A stretch of 10,433 bases of DNA from Thermoprotei archaeon (GTDB lineage Archaea; Thermoproteota; Thermoprotei_A; Sulfolobales; Ignisphaeraceae), in assembly GCA_003661775.1 (NCBI GenBank), contig QMWT01000030.1:1-10433 (forward strand), written 5' to 3'. How positions within the stretch are numbered: the stretch's first letter is position 1; each line of letters starts with the position of its first letter. This document shows, piece after piece, positions 1 to 7,037 of this stretch. The notes under the pieces were generated by a model. It had not been told where the DNA came from. It did not search any database and saw nothing but the letters and a program-made list of their open reading frames with translations. Both the position numbers and the translations under genes were made by a program.

Positions 1-1
1 A

Positions 2-214
2 TACGTGACCCCAAAGAGTGTATTATTCATGTTCTCGGGAACACACGTACCGGCGATCAAGGCTGTTAACAACTTCCCCGGCGTTGAATACACTACCCCA
101 GTAACTCTCAACATACTCCAGTTAGCTCCAGGAGGAAATCCAGGCAGACTTCTCGTACTCACCGAAAGTGCACTAACGAAACTCAATGAGCTCTACAAGG
201 TGATGAAACCGTGA
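2..214 (+). CDS. rpl4: Large ribosomal subunit protein uL4 (L4), C-terminal part only
   Basis: This is the last 70 codons of uL4, which binds 23S rRNA and lines the peptide exit tunnel of the large subunit. The frame is open at the left window edge, so the gene starts upstream and the GTG at base 5 is internal. The visible part matches the archaeal/eukaryotic-type L4 C-terminus: a beta strand with SVLFMFS, then NNFPGVEY, the LAPGGNPGRLLVLTESAL block that ends the L4 fold, and a short terminal helix. The stop TGA (212-214) overlaps the GTG start of the uL23 gene, so the two are translationally linked in one operon. Family assignment is confident from the C-terminal block and from its position before uL23 and uL2. 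Confidence 0.93.
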   Translation, partial: YVTPKSVLFMFSGTHVPAIKAVNNFPGVEYTTPVTLNILQLAPGGNPGRLLVLTESALTKLNELYKVMKP

Positions 215-498
215 GTGACGTGGGAGAGAAGGAGCTTGAAAGATTATCGAAGGTGATAGTGAGGCTCGTGACTACAGAAAAAGCTTACTGGTTAGCTGAA
301 AAGTACAACTATTTGACTCTCATTACGAGTAGAGATGCTAGTAAGCGGCTTATCAAAGAAGCCGTCGAGAAGCTCTACGGAGTAAAAGTAATCAAAGTAA
401 ATACTCTAATCGACAGAACGGGTATGAAGAAGGCATATGTGAAGCTCACTGAAGGGTACAACGCCAGAGATGTTCTAGAACGAGGATTGCCTAGGTGA
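211..498 (+). CDS. rpl23: Large ribosomal subunit protein uL23 (L23)
   Basis: uL23 binds domain III of 23S rRNA at the exit of the peptide tunnel and, by family knowledge, is a docking site for the signal recognition particle. The product is 95 residues, slightly longer than the usual archaeal length of about 80-87. The extra length is an N-terminal stretch of about 18 residues (MSDVGEKELERLSKVIVR). The core starts at TTEKAYWLAEKYN, followed by the beta strand LTLITSRDASKRLIKEAVEKLYGVKV, then VNTLID and KKAYVKL, all typical of uL23. The GTG start at 211 overlaps the uL4 stop in a GTGA quartet, which favours this start. The gene sits between uL4 and uL2, as in standard archaeal S10 clusters. 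Confidence 0.94.
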   Translation: MSDVGEKELERLSKVIVRLVTTEKAYWLAEKYNYLTLITSRDASKRLIKEAVEKLYGVKVIKVNTLIDRTGMKKAYVKLTEGYNARDVLERGLPR

Positions 499-506
499 AC
501 CGAAAA

Positions 507-544
507 TCAGTTTTTAAGTGTGGTTGTAATGGTTAGCTGAGGTG
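507..544 (+). promoter_or_regulatory. Candidate TATA element and Shine-Dalgarno site before the uL2 gene
   Basis: The 54-base gap between uL23 and uL2 contains an archaeal TATA-like run, CAGTTTTTAAGTG (508-520), preceded by the purine/A-rich GAAAATC as a possible BRE. Its centre lies about 39 bases before the uL2 ATG, which would place a transcript start near base 540. A GAGGTG Shine-Dalgarno match lies at 539-544, eight bases before the ATG. The gene may therefore have an internal promoter in addition to read-through from uL4-uL23. This is pattern-based inference only. Confidence 0.4.
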
Positions 545-552
545 TGTGGTAA

Positions 553-1275
553 ATGGGTAAACGGATACTAGTTCAGCGGATGGGTAGAGGCTCACCGACC
601 TTCCGCAGTCCTAGTCATCTGAGAGTTGCCCCTGTTAGGTATCTTCCATTAACAGATAAAGTGATCAGGGGAGTAGTTACCGAGCTAGTACATGATCCCG
701 GGCGGTGGGTTCCATTAGCACGTATAGTGCTTGAAGATGGTAGTGAGTTCTACAACGTTGCTGTGGAGGGTCTGAGAGTAGGACAGACAGTCGAGATCGG
801 GCCGGGAGCAACCCCCAGCTTGGGCAATGTACTACCACTGCGTGACATACCTGAGGGTACACGTATATGCAACATCGAGATTAGACCAGGTGACGGAGGT
901 AAACTTGCTAGAAGCGCTGGAGCAGTTGCAGTGATCATAGGCAAAGCTCGTGATAGAGTAATTGTGCAACTTCCAAGCGGTAAGCAGAAATCACTTCCTG
1001 TAAATGCGAGAGCGACAATAGGAACACCTGCTGGTAGCGGAAGAATTGAGAAGCCACTGCTTAAGGCAGGAGCATCGTACTACAAGTGGAAAGTTAAGGC
1101 ACGGAAATGGCCTCGTGTTAGAGGAGTGGCGATGAACGCGGTTTCGCATCCACACGGCGGTGGCAGTCATCAGAGCGAGAGCAAGCCTACAACTGTGAGC
1201 AGACGCGCTTCACCAGGCAGAAAGGTTGGGCATATAGCTGCCAGGAGGACGGGTAGGAGAAAAGGAGCCCATTGA
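553..1275 (+). CDS. rpl2: Large ribosomal subunit protein uL2 (L2)
   Basis: uL2 is an essential 23S rRNA-binding protein close to the peptidyl transferase centre and needed for subunit association. The 240-residue product has the normal archaeal length. The N-terminal KRILVQRMGRGSPTFRSP is typical of the archaeal form. It is followed by the OB-like domain (about residues 35-110), the SH3-like domain (about 110-180, including AGAVAVIIG), and the basic C-terminal extension. The hallmark loop is present as MNAVSHPHGGG (194-204). H199 aligns with E. coli His229, implicated in peptidyl transfer. The common Pro of MNPV is Ala here. The C-terminus SRRASPGRKVGHIAARRTGRRKG fits the family. The ATG at 553 has a GAGGTG Shine-Dalgarno match. 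uS19 should come next in a standard cluster but does not: the gene converges with pyrD after 14 bases. Confidence 0.97.
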   Translation: MGKRILVQRMGRGSPTFRSPSHLRVAPVRYLPLTDKVIRGVVTELVHDPGRWVPLARIVLEDGSEFYNVAVEGLRVGQTVEIGPGATPSLGNVLPLRDIPEGTRICNIEIRPGDGGKLARSAGAVAVIIGKARDRVIVQLPSGKQKSLPVNARATIGTPAGSGRIEKPLLKAGASYYKWKVKARKWPRVRGVAMNAVSHPHGGGSHQSESKPTTVSRRASPGRKVGHIAARRTGRRKGAH

Positions 1276-1289
1276 ATTGATTAAATAAT

Positions 1290-2219
1290 TCACTGCTTGA
1301 CGGCAGCACCCACTAGATCGCTAAGTCTTTTAGCTTGATGTATATCCAACCACTTCAGCAACCCTCTCAATATCTCTTCAACTAACTCTCTTCCCTTTAA
1401 CGCTAGAAGGGTTCCGACCTGTACAGCCCTAGCTCCTGCCGCTATGAACTCAGCGGCACTCCGCCAATCATACACCCCGCCAACACCTATTATGCATGCC
1501 TCAAACTCTTTGTACACCTCATACACAACCCTAATTGCTATCGGATGAAGTGGTGAACCTGATAATCCTCCCACAATGTTTGTGAGTACGGGCTTTAGTG
1601 TATACACATCGATGTACGTAGCTTTGATAGTGTTTATCAGAGTTAGACAAGAAGCTCCTTCGCTCAGCGCTGCCTCACAAGAGTTTATGAGTTTATCGCT
1701 AAGCCCTAGCTTTGCATAGACGGGGATCTTCACTGCGCCAACAACTTCCCTGACAACACTTTTCACATTACCGGGGTCTGAGCCTATGTCTATGCCGTAA
1801 CCCTTTGTATGGGGGCAGCTAAGATTTAGTTCAATTGCGTCAGCACCGCTCTCCTCAGCCGCTACAGCTACGTCTACGAATTCCTTCTCTGAGGAACCTC
1901 CTACGCTGACGATTATTGGTAGGCCAAGCTCTTTTGCTTGTGGTATCAGATCGTAGAGTGCGTCCTTTCCAGGATTTGCAAGACCTACTGCATTTAGGTA
2001 ACCACCGCTTGGAAGTTCTATTATTATTGGTGTTTCATAGCCTTCTCTACCCTTAGCTGTGAAAGTCTTGGTGACAATAGCGGCTAGGCCCCATTCCCTC
2101 ATACGTAACAAGTGTTCATAGGTATATCCTAGTATACCGCTAGCATTCATTACTGGGTGTCTGAGCTCTATCCTGGGAAGCTTTATTGATAATCTCTTGA
2201 TCTCATCGGAATTCAACAT
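1290..2219 (-). CDS. pyrD: Dihydroorotate dehydrogenase catalytic subunit, class 1B type (PyrD)
   Basis: PyrD oxidises dihydroorotate to orotate on FMN in the fourth step of de novo pyrimidine synthesis. At 309 residues it has the usual length for a TIM-barrel class 1 enzyme. Visible motifs are HPVMNASGILG (21-31), TKTFTAKGREGYETP (50-64) with the FMN/substrate Lys51, LNAVGLANPG (75-84), the active-site loop NLSCPH (132-137) with catalytic base Cys135, YAKLG (169-173) with Lys170, LINT (194-197), GGLSG (217-221), and the phosphate loops GVGG (245-248) and QVGT (267-270). A catalytic cysteine rather than serine, together with a PyrK gene two genes upstream, indicates the NAD-linked B type, a PyrD2-PyrK2 complex by family knowledge. 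The ATG at 2219 overlaps the end of pyrC by 17 bases and follows a GGTGGGA ribosome-binding-like sequence. It is the last gene of the pyr block. Confidence 0.95.
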   Translation of the reverse strand: MLNSDEIKRLSIKLPRIELRHPVMNASGILGYTYEHLLRMREWGLAAIVTKTFTAKGREGYETPIIIELPSGGYLNAVGLANPGKDALYDLIPQAKELGLPIIVSVGGSSEKEFVDVAVAAEESGADAIELNLSCPHTKGYGIDIGSDPGNVKSVVREVVGAVKIPVYAKLGLSDKLINSCEAALSEGASCLTLINTIKATYIDVYTLKPVLTNIVGGLSGSPLHPIAIRVVYEVYKEFEACIIGVGGVYDWRSAAEFIAAGARAVQVGTLLALKGRELVEEILRGLLKWLDIHQAKRLSDLVGAAVKQ

Positions 2220-3480
2220 TTCCCACCATGGGCCTATTATAGAAATCTCCTTCTACGTAGACGAAGCTACCTCTAACAATGGTTGCGATAACGTCACCTT
2301 CGTACTCAAATCCTTCAAAAGGTGTGTACTTGGCTTTAGATATGAATTTCGTAGGGTCTATTCTACCCCTCTTCTTTAAATTTACTATGGTTAAGCTTGC
2401 TACGCACCCTGGCTCTGTACAACCGTAGTTATCTATCTTGAGTATCTTACGAGGTGCAGAATTGGTTAATCTTGTAACGGTTTTCATGGATATGAAACCT
2501 TTGTTTACAAGTGTAAGCAGAATCTTCAATGATATCTCGAGACCAGGAAAGCCTGAAGGACATTCAACAAAGCTTTTCAGCTTCTCATTGTGGGAATGGG
2601 GTGCATGGTCGGTGACCCAGGCATCAACAAGTCCTGCTACAAATAAATTGAAAAGCTTTTCTTGAACATCGCGAGGTCTAAGCGGCGGGTTTACCTTTGC
2701 AATGCACCCTAGTTTACGCTCGTAATCGCTTGTCAACAGTAAGTAATGAGGACATGTATCTGTCGTGAACCCTTCTGCTCTTGCTTTCAGTAGAAGTTGT
2801 GGTGAGGTTACGTGGGTTATATGTGTCCTAGCTCTTCTGAATAACTGAGAGTAACTCTCTAGACATCCCAACTCGGCTGCTACTGGTCTGCATAAGCTTC
2901 GCTCTCCCTCATGACAACCTTCCTCAATAAGATCGGGATGTTCGCAATGAACAATCAATAACTTATTGTTTTTGGCAACTAACTCCATTATTCCTTCGTC
3001 TATCAAGGGCAGATCCTCAGGATAAAGCTTTAAACCTGCAACATGCTTATTTGCCAGCATCTTCTCTAACTCTTCTTTTCTAGGATTGAGTCCTACGTAA
3101 ACTCCGAACTCCACATACGATTTTGTTCTTAGTGCTTCTAGCTTCCGCTCAAGTGCTTCAGTGGTATTGATTCTCGGCTTTGTATTAGGCATATCAAGTA
3201 CCAGTGTCACCCCTCCTGCGGCTGCCGCCATGGTCCCGCTTTTCTCATCCTCTTTATAACTCAGTTCGAGACCTCTTAGATGGACATGCATATCTATAAC
3301 TCCTGGAAGTACTACGGTTCCTGGTTCATTGAGCTTTACCACATCTCCTTCTCTGCAGGTATAACCTAAGCACATTCTTTTGATGAACTCACCACTGATC
3401 ACTATGGATACTCTCCGTATGCCACCCAGCACATACGCTCTTCCATGTATTGTATACACATCTCTTTCAGGAATTCTCAA
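2203..3480 (-). CDS. pyrC: Dihydroorotase (PyrC), amidohydrolase superfamily
   Basis: PyrC cyclises N-carbamoyl-L-aspartate to dihydroorotate, step three of the pathway. The 425-residue length fits class I dihydroorotases. The metal-binding motif VIDMHVHLRG (61-70) gives His65 and His67. Others are DMPNT (96-100), GLKLYPED (149-156), VHCEHPD (177-183) with His178, ITHVTSP (221-227) with His223, CPHYLLLT (243-250), NPPLRP (264-269), and VTDHAPH (289-295) with Asp291, followed by a C-terminal KYTPFEGFEYEG. Whether Lys151 is a carboxylated metal bridge or Asp/Glu155-156 serves as a ligand cannot be decided here. The start appears to be TTG at 3480: an AGGTGAG Shine-Dalgarno match lies about eight bases before it, and the frame overlaps pyrK by 14 bases. 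A GTG at 3459 is an alternative start. The hydantoinase/allantoinase alternative is made unlikely by the pyr context. Confidence 0.93.
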   Translation of the reverse strand: MRIPERDVYTIHGRAYVLGGIRRVSIVISGEFIKRMCLGYTCREGDVVKLNEPGTVVLPGVIDMHVHLRGLELSYKEDEKSGTMAAAAGGVTLVLDMPNTKPRINTTEALERKLEALRTKSYVEFGVYVGLNPRKEELEKMLANKHVAGLKLYPEDLPLIDEGIMELVAKNNKLLIVHCEHPDLIEEGCHEGERSLCRPVAAELGCLESYSQLFRRARTHITHVTSPQLLLKARAEGFTTDTCPHYLLLTSDYERKLGCIAKVNPPLRPRDVQEKLFNLFVAGLVDAWVTDHAPHSHNEKLKSFVECPSGFPGLEISLKILLTLVNKGFISMKTVTRLTNSAPRKILKIDNYGCTEPGCVASLTIVNLKKRGRIDPTKFISKAKYTPFEGFEYEGDVIATIVRGSFVYVEGDFYNRPMVGNVEFR

Positions 3481-4246
3481 AGTAGCTTCTCACCTGCGAG
3501 AAACGAAATGCAGGGCCATCTTTGCACAGTAGGTATGGTGTATTCTTGATGTAGCAAGCTCCGCACATTCCCACACCACAACGCACTTTTGTCTCCAGCA
3601 ACGTAATTGGATCATGGCCTGTGCTTAGGAGAAAAGAACCCAGCTCCTGCATCATGGCTTTTGGCCCTGCCAAGACAAAGTCGCTGAAGCTATGCTCCTT
3701 AATTAATGTACGAACAAGATCGACTACTGTTCCGCAGAACCCGTATTTGCAATCCTCACTAGCTACGAATAATTTAGTCCCTGGCACCAGTTTCTCTAAG
3801 AATTTCTCAACAGCTTCAGCATCTTCAGAGTCTCTGGTACCCCACGCTATTACTGGCTGCAGGCCACGCTTAGACAAGTACAATGATGCGTATATAAGAG
3901 GTGCTAACCCGGTTCCTCCTCCTACGAGTAAAGGTCTAATACCTCTTACCATGTTGCTGAATCCTCTGCCTAAGGGAAATTTTATTCCTAAGTAGTCACC
4001 TTGGCGAAGATTTGCTAAACGCTCTGTGCCCTTGCCAACTATTTTAAAGAATATGCAGAGGTTGTATTTGTTGAGGTAAGCGACGCTCATAGGTACTTCT
4101 TTTAATCTAGGTAACCATATAAGTAGGAACTGGCCAGGTTCTGCTAATGGAGGTTCCCCTTCGATAAGTTCTAACTCTAACCACCAATAAGTCGGAGATA
4201 CCCTCTTTAGTGAAAGAACGCGCACTGGGGTAACGAGTCCCGGCAT
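3467..4246 (-). CDS. pyrK: Dihydroorotate dehydrogenase electron-transfer subunit (PyrK)
   Basis: PyrK carries FAD and a [2Fe-2S] cluster and passes electrons from PyrD-bound FMN to NAD+. The 259 residues show an FAD-binding barrel (about 1-100) with EPGQFLLIWLP and the flavin motif position VPMSVAY (51-57), where the Arg usual before P-[LIM]-S is Val. A nucleotide-binding domain (about 100-215) has LLVGGGTGLAPL (106-117), WGTR and FVLAGPKAMM (190-199). The C-terminal cluster motif C-x4-C-x2-C-x9-C uses Cys223, Cys228, Cys231 and Cys241 and ends in CKDGP, the PyrK signature; the last spacing is on the short side. The ATG at 4246 lies 12 bases after the pyrI stop with a GGGAG ribosome-binding match. 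The gene precedes pyrC and pyrD in the same operon, which supports PyrK over a sulfide dehydrogenase-like flavoprotein. Confidence 0.93.
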   Translation of the reverse strand: MPGLVTPVRVLSLKRVSPTYWWLELELIEGEPPLAEPGQFLLIWLPRLKEVPMSVAYLNKYNLCIFFKIVGKGTERLANLRQGDYLGIKFPLGRGFSNMVRGIRPLLVGGGTGLAPLIYASLYLSKRGLQPVIAWGTRDSEDAEAVEKFLEKLVPGTKLFVASEDCKYGFCGTVVDLVRTLIKEHSFSDFVLAGPKAMMQELGSFLLSTGHDPITLLETKVRCGVGMCGACYIKNTPYLLCKDGPAFRFSQVRSYFENS

Positions 4247-4258
4247 CCACTACTCCCA

Positions 4259-4738
4259 TCACATTACTAGCTGCTTCTCGAGATCCTCCTGTGATATAAT
4301 AGTTCCACAGTAAACGCACTGAAGTAGAAGTGGTTGCCTCTTTATCACTTTAAATCTAGCTTTTAACGCTTCGCGTCCTCTATTGGTTATGCATGTTGGG
4401 TTAGGGCATTTTATGAACCCTCTTATAATTTGAGGTATTTGGACTCTGAGTTTTTTGTAGACGTTGTACTCTCTGATTATGTTTATAGTTGCCGAGGGAG
4501 CTACTAACGCGATCACGTTTACTTCATCGCTTGTGAGCTCCCGCTCCTCTATTTTAATTATGTCTTTTTTGCCCAATTTCTTGCTCTCGACGTTCATCAA
4601 AACGGCAGTTCTGAAACCCTCTTTACCTGTTATGCCTAGTATTCTCAATACAAGCAACGCCTTCCCTGCAGGTATGTGGTCTATAACAGTGCCATTTCTG
4701 ATTTTTGAGACTGTGAGTGATGCAGTTTGAGGGTTCAT
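4259..4738 (-). CDS. pyrI: Aspartate carbamoyltransferase regulatory chain (PyrI)
   Basis: PyrI is the non-catalytic chain that assembles with PyrB trimers into allosteric ATCase and binds nucleotide effectors. The 159 residues match the family length of about 150-165. The N-terminal effector-binding domain (about 5-100) has VSKIRNGTVIDHIPAGKAL and the VLRILGI strand. The C-terminal zinc domain uses four cysteines: CPNPTC (Cys111, Cys116) preceded by IKC, and CVYC (Cys141, Cys144), the normal Cys4 zinc knot that contacts the catalytic chain. The ATG at 4738 overlaps the pyrB stop in an ATGA quartet and has an AGGTG ribosome-binding match seven bases upstream, so PyrB and PyrI are probably made in a coupled ratio. 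The zinc site and nucleotide domain both look intact, so allosteric control is expected. Confidence 0.96.
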   Translation of the reverse strand: MNPQTASLTVSKIRNGTVIDHIPAGKALLVLRILGITGKEGFRTAVLMNVESKKLGKKDIIKIEERELTSDEVNVIALVAPSATINIIREYNVYKKLRVQIPQIIRGFIKCPNPTCITNRGREALKARFKVIKRQPLLLQCVYCGTIISQEDLEKQLVM

Positions 4739-5709
4739 GGTTCTACACCTGCGATCAGTATTAGTAGAGCCATTCTAACAGGCACGCCAAAACGAGCTTG
4801 TGTAAAGTAGGCTGCATATTTTGAAGTGTCTACAGCAGGCTCAATTTCGTCAACTTTAGGAAGTGGGTGCAGCACCCTTAAATGTTCCTTACCACGTTTT
4901 AGTAGTTCGATGGTGATTCTATAGGAACCTTTAACTCTTTCGTATTCCAGAGGGTCGGGAAACCTCTCTTTTTGTATCCTAGTGACGTACAGTACATCCA
5001 CTTCTTCTACAACTTCATCGACCTTCGTGACTTCTTCGAAAGGTATTCCGCGCTCCTTAAGCACTTCTAGGACTTCAGGACGTGCTCTGAGTAATGGTGG
5101 AGATATCAAATATACTTTCTTAGGCTTGAACAGTGTTAAGCCATATATGAAAGAAGATGCTGCGCGTCCATATCTCAAATCTCCTACGACCCCATAGACC
5201 AAACCGTCTATACTTCCATAGAGTTTTCTTATCGTATACAAGTCAAGCATGGCCTGTGTAGGATGATGCTGCTTACCGTCACCGGCGTTTATAACAGGGC
5301 TCTCCGCTATTTCTGCAGCGAAAAGAGCAGCTCCTTCATATCGGTGCCTTATAACTATAATGTCGGCATATGCATCCAACATTCTTATGGTATCTGCAAG
5401 ACTTTCTCCCTTTGCTATGCTTATCCCTTCTTCGGATGTGAACCCTATCACCTTGGCACCTAGTAACTTGGCGGCTGTTTCGAAGCTCAGTCTTGTCCTG
5501 GTTGAGGGCTCAAAGAACGCTAACGCAACTACATAATCTTCTAGTAATCGGTACGAACGTCTATGCTCTAGGAAGTAGTCAGCTCTTTCAAAGAGCTCTT
5601 CTAAATCTTCGCGAGTGAAATCAAGTATTGAGATCACATCTCTTCCTTTGAAAGGCAAAAATGCCCGGATTAGAGCTTTCCAGACCTCAGTATTTATTCT
5701 CTGCTCCAC
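4735..5709 (-). CDS. pyrB: Aspartate carbamoyltransferase catalytic chain (PyrB)
   Basis: PyrB condenses carbamoyl phosphate and aspartate, the committed step of the pathway. Carbamoyl-phosphate motifs are FFEPSTRTRLSFETA (65-79) and AKGESLADT (99-107), with Lys100 as the mobile active-site lysine reaching in from the neighbouring subunit. Further motifs are IRHR (120-123), NAGDGKQHHPTQAMLDLYTI (141-160), VGDLRYGRAA (175-184), HPLPKVDEI (281-289) and FGVPVRMALL (307-316). At 324 residues it is about 15-20 longer than most archaeal PyrB chains because of a segment before GRDVISILDF. The chosen GTG at 5709 overlaps pyrE by 16 bases, like other junctions here, but lacks a clear ribosome-binding site. 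A TTG at codon 18 (5658) would give the more usual length. The adjacent pyrI rules out ornithine carbamoyltransferase. Confidence 0.95.
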   Translation of the reverse strand: MEQRINTEVWKALIRAFLPFKGRDVISILDFTREDLEELFERADYFLEHRRSYRLLEDYVVALAFFEPSTRTRLSFETAAKLLGAKVIGFTSEEGISIAKGESLADTIRMLDAYADIIVIRHRYEGAALFAAEIAESPVINAGDGKQHHPTQAMLDLYTIRKLYGSIDGLVYGVVGDLRYGRAASSFIYGLTLFKPKKVYLISPPLLRARPEVLEVLKERGIPFEEVTKVDEVVEEVDVLYVTRIQKERFPDPLEYERVKGSYRITIELLKRGKEHLRVLHPLPKVDEIEPAVDTSKYAAYFTQARFGVPVRMALLILIAGVEP

Positions 5710-6293
5710 TTCTCTACATAGCTAAGTATCCTTGTGGCAGTCTCTTCGTCAATTAGCTGTTTCTTGCGGGCGATCTCGATAAGTTCGCGGACTGTCAGTA
5801 GCTTATAGAATCTAAGCCTATGTTCTTCTATTCTCTTCGAAGCTCCCTGCTCTCTGTCGATGATGACAGCCACAGCTACGGGCTCTGCCCCATGCTGCTT
5901 CAGTACTTCAACTGCTGTGAGGAGGGTACCCCCTGTGGTAGCAACATCGTCTATCACCACGACCCTCTTACCCTCGACAACTCCTTCAACCACGGATTGT
6001 GTGCCGTGTTCTTTTCTACTTAACCTTACGTAGCCTAGGGGCTTGTCGGCTACGCACGCCATGTAGGTTGCCAAGGGAATGCCTGCCGTTGCCACACCCA
6101 CGAACATATCATAATCTACATCTATGGTGTCTAAGAGCATCTCTGCAGTGAGTCTGGCTATTCTTGGATAGCTATACAGTCTTCTCAAGTCTATGTAGTA
6201 AGGACTCTCGATCCCTGAGGTGAGTTTGAAGCTACCTACCTTGAACATTCCTAGCTTTACTATAGCTTCTACGAGCTCTTCTAGTGTTGACAT
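5694..6293 (-). CDS. pyrE: Orotate phosphoribosyltransferase (PyrE)
   Basis: PyrE joins orotate to PRPP to give OMP. The 199 residues have the length of a type I phosphoribosyltransferase. The N-terminal hood shows FKVGSFKLTSGIESPYYIDLR (17-37), where the orotate-binding Lys and Ser-Gly-x-x-S are typical. VGVATAGIPLA (65-75) is the pyrophosphate loop, YVRLSRKEHGTQ (88-99) is the catalytic loop, and VVVIDDVATTGGT (111-123) is the PRPP-binding signature with the Asp-Asp pair. The ATG at 6293 overlaps the pyrF stop by 13 bases and follows a GAGG ribosome-binding match at eight bases. The C-terminus after LTVRELIEIARKK carries a short helical tail overlapping the pyrB start. The pathway context makes other phosphoribosyltransferases unlikely. 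Confidence 0.96.
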   Translation of the reverse strand: MSTLEELVEAIVKLGMFKVGSFKLTSGIESPYYIDLRRLYSYPRIARLTAEMLLDTIDVDYDMFVGVATAGIPLATYMACVADKPLGYVRLSRKEHGTQSVVEGVVEGKRVVVIDDVATTGGTLLTAVEVLKQHGAEPVAVAVIIDREQGASKRIEEHRLRFYKLLTVRELIEIARKKQLIDEETATRILSYVEKWSRE

Positions 6294-6988
6294 AGTCTCA
6301 GCCTCTGTTTCTGCTCCTCTATCATCTTAAAGGCAGCCTCTTTAGGGTTGGAAACTCTGGTTATGGCTCTGCCAACTATTTCAAAATCTGCACCAGCGCA
6401 TAGAGCTTCACCAGGCTTTGCACCTTGCACACCTACTCCAGGAGCTAGTATCTTAATCTGTTTACCTAGGGCGTTGCGGGCTCGTGTGATAAGCTTTGTG
6501 TTGGTGGCGGGAAGCACTGCACCCCACGGCGAGACTCTCTCAGCGAGTTTTAGCATATCATCAAATACCTTCTCCATTATTTCAGAAGCTCCAGGATGAC
6601 TCATAGCTAGGACGAGAATGAGCTTCATATTAACATTATCACAAGTGCTCTTCAGCTCTTCAAGTGCTCCCTTAAAACCTACAAATCCGTGGGCTATAAT
6701 AGCGTTGACGCCCAACGTTGACATGAATCGGGCGGTTAACGACATTATGTAGCCTATATCGGCAAGCTTTAGGTCTGCTATGAGAAGTTTACCGCTTACA
6801 GCTCTGGCGATCTCCTTGACGCCGTCTGCACCTGCTCTTAATATAAATGGCAATCCTATCTTGTAGCCAGAAGACACTTCAAACGTGCTCCTGATTATAT
6901 TCAGAGACCATTCTACTATATCGTCGATATTCATCGGAGGGTCGAGAGCTATGATCAGCGTCAAGGAGCCCGGCTCTGCTATGTTCAC
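6281..6988 (-). CDS. pyrF: Orotidine 5'-phosphate decarboxylase (PyrF)
   Basis: PyrF decarboxylates OMP to UMP, the last step of the pathway, as a TIM-barrel dimer. Visible motifs are LIIALDPP (11-18) with Asp16, YKIGLPF (42-48) with Lys43, the catalytic tetrad motif DLKLADI (72-78) with Asp72, Lys74 and Asp77, AMSHPGA (128-134), APGVGVQGA (182-190) for the phosphate, and IVGRAI (204-209) with Arg207. The length of 235 is normal or slightly long. The start is uncertain. A GTG at 6988 gives this frame but lies only a few bases after a TATA-like run and lacks a ribosome-binding site. A TTG at 6964 would start the protein at TLIIALDPP, close to the usual N-terminus and consistent with a nearly leaderless mRNA. 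It is the first pyr gene, 49 bases downstream of uS19 on the same strand. Confidence 0.94.
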   Translation of the reverse strand: MNIAEPGSLTLIIALDPPMNIDDIVEWSLNIIRSTFEVSSGYKIGLPFILRAGADGVKEIARAVSGKLLIADLKLADIGYIMSLTARFMSTLGVNAIIAHGFVGFKGALEELKSTCDNVNMKLILVLAMSHPGASEIMEKVFDDMLKLAERVSPWGAVLPATNTKLITRARNALGKQIKILAPGVGVQGAKPGEALCAGADFEIVGRAITRVSNPKEAAFKMIEEQKQRLRLCQH

Positions 6989-6991
6989 TAG

Positions 6992-7007
6992 AGATTAAAA
7001 GCATTTA
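6992..7007 (-). promoter_or_regulatory. Candidate TATA/BRE element for the pyr operon
   Basis: On the minus strand the uS19-pyrF gap reads ATAAATGCTTTTAATC, an A-rich BRE-like stretch followed by the TATA-like TTTTAA (7000-6995). Archaeal transcription normally starts about 25 bases downstream, here near 6971. That would place the nominal pyrF GTG (6988) inside the promoter and favour the TTG at 6964. Inference from spacing only; read-through from uS19 is the alternative source of pyr mRNA. Confidence 0.4.
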
Positions 7008-7022
7008 TCATCATCAATAAGG

Positions 7023-7031
7023 GTAAAAACA
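7023..7031 (-). terminator. Possible oligo-T terminator after uS19
   Basis: Nine bases after the uS19 stop codon the minus strand reads TGTTTTTAC, a five-T run (7029-7025). Short T-runs act as intrinsic terminators in many archaea. One run of five is weak evidence, so partial read-through into pyrF is likely if it acts at all. Confidence 0.25.
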
Positions 7032-7037
7032 GAGACT

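Noticed and set aside
1276..1289. Bidirectional terminator between uL2 and pyrD
   Set aside because: The 14-base A/T-rich gap has no T-run of five or more in either direction and no hairpin, so I cannot support a terminator.
3621..3995. 124-codon open frame on the + strand antisense to pyrK
   Set aside because: It is fully covered by the well-supported pyrK gene, has no recognisable domain, and its Ser/Thr/Pro-rich composition is typical of antisense shadow frames.
4259..4738. PyrB-PyrI fusion
   Set aside because: The pyrB TGA stop and the pyrI ATG form a clear ATGA overlap in different frames, so the chains are separate.
6940..7014. Possible C/D box small RNA on the minus strand (ATGATGA near 7012, CTGA near 6955)
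   Set aside because: No convincing D' and C' pair lies between them, no flanking terminal stem is visible, and most of the span is coding in pyrF.
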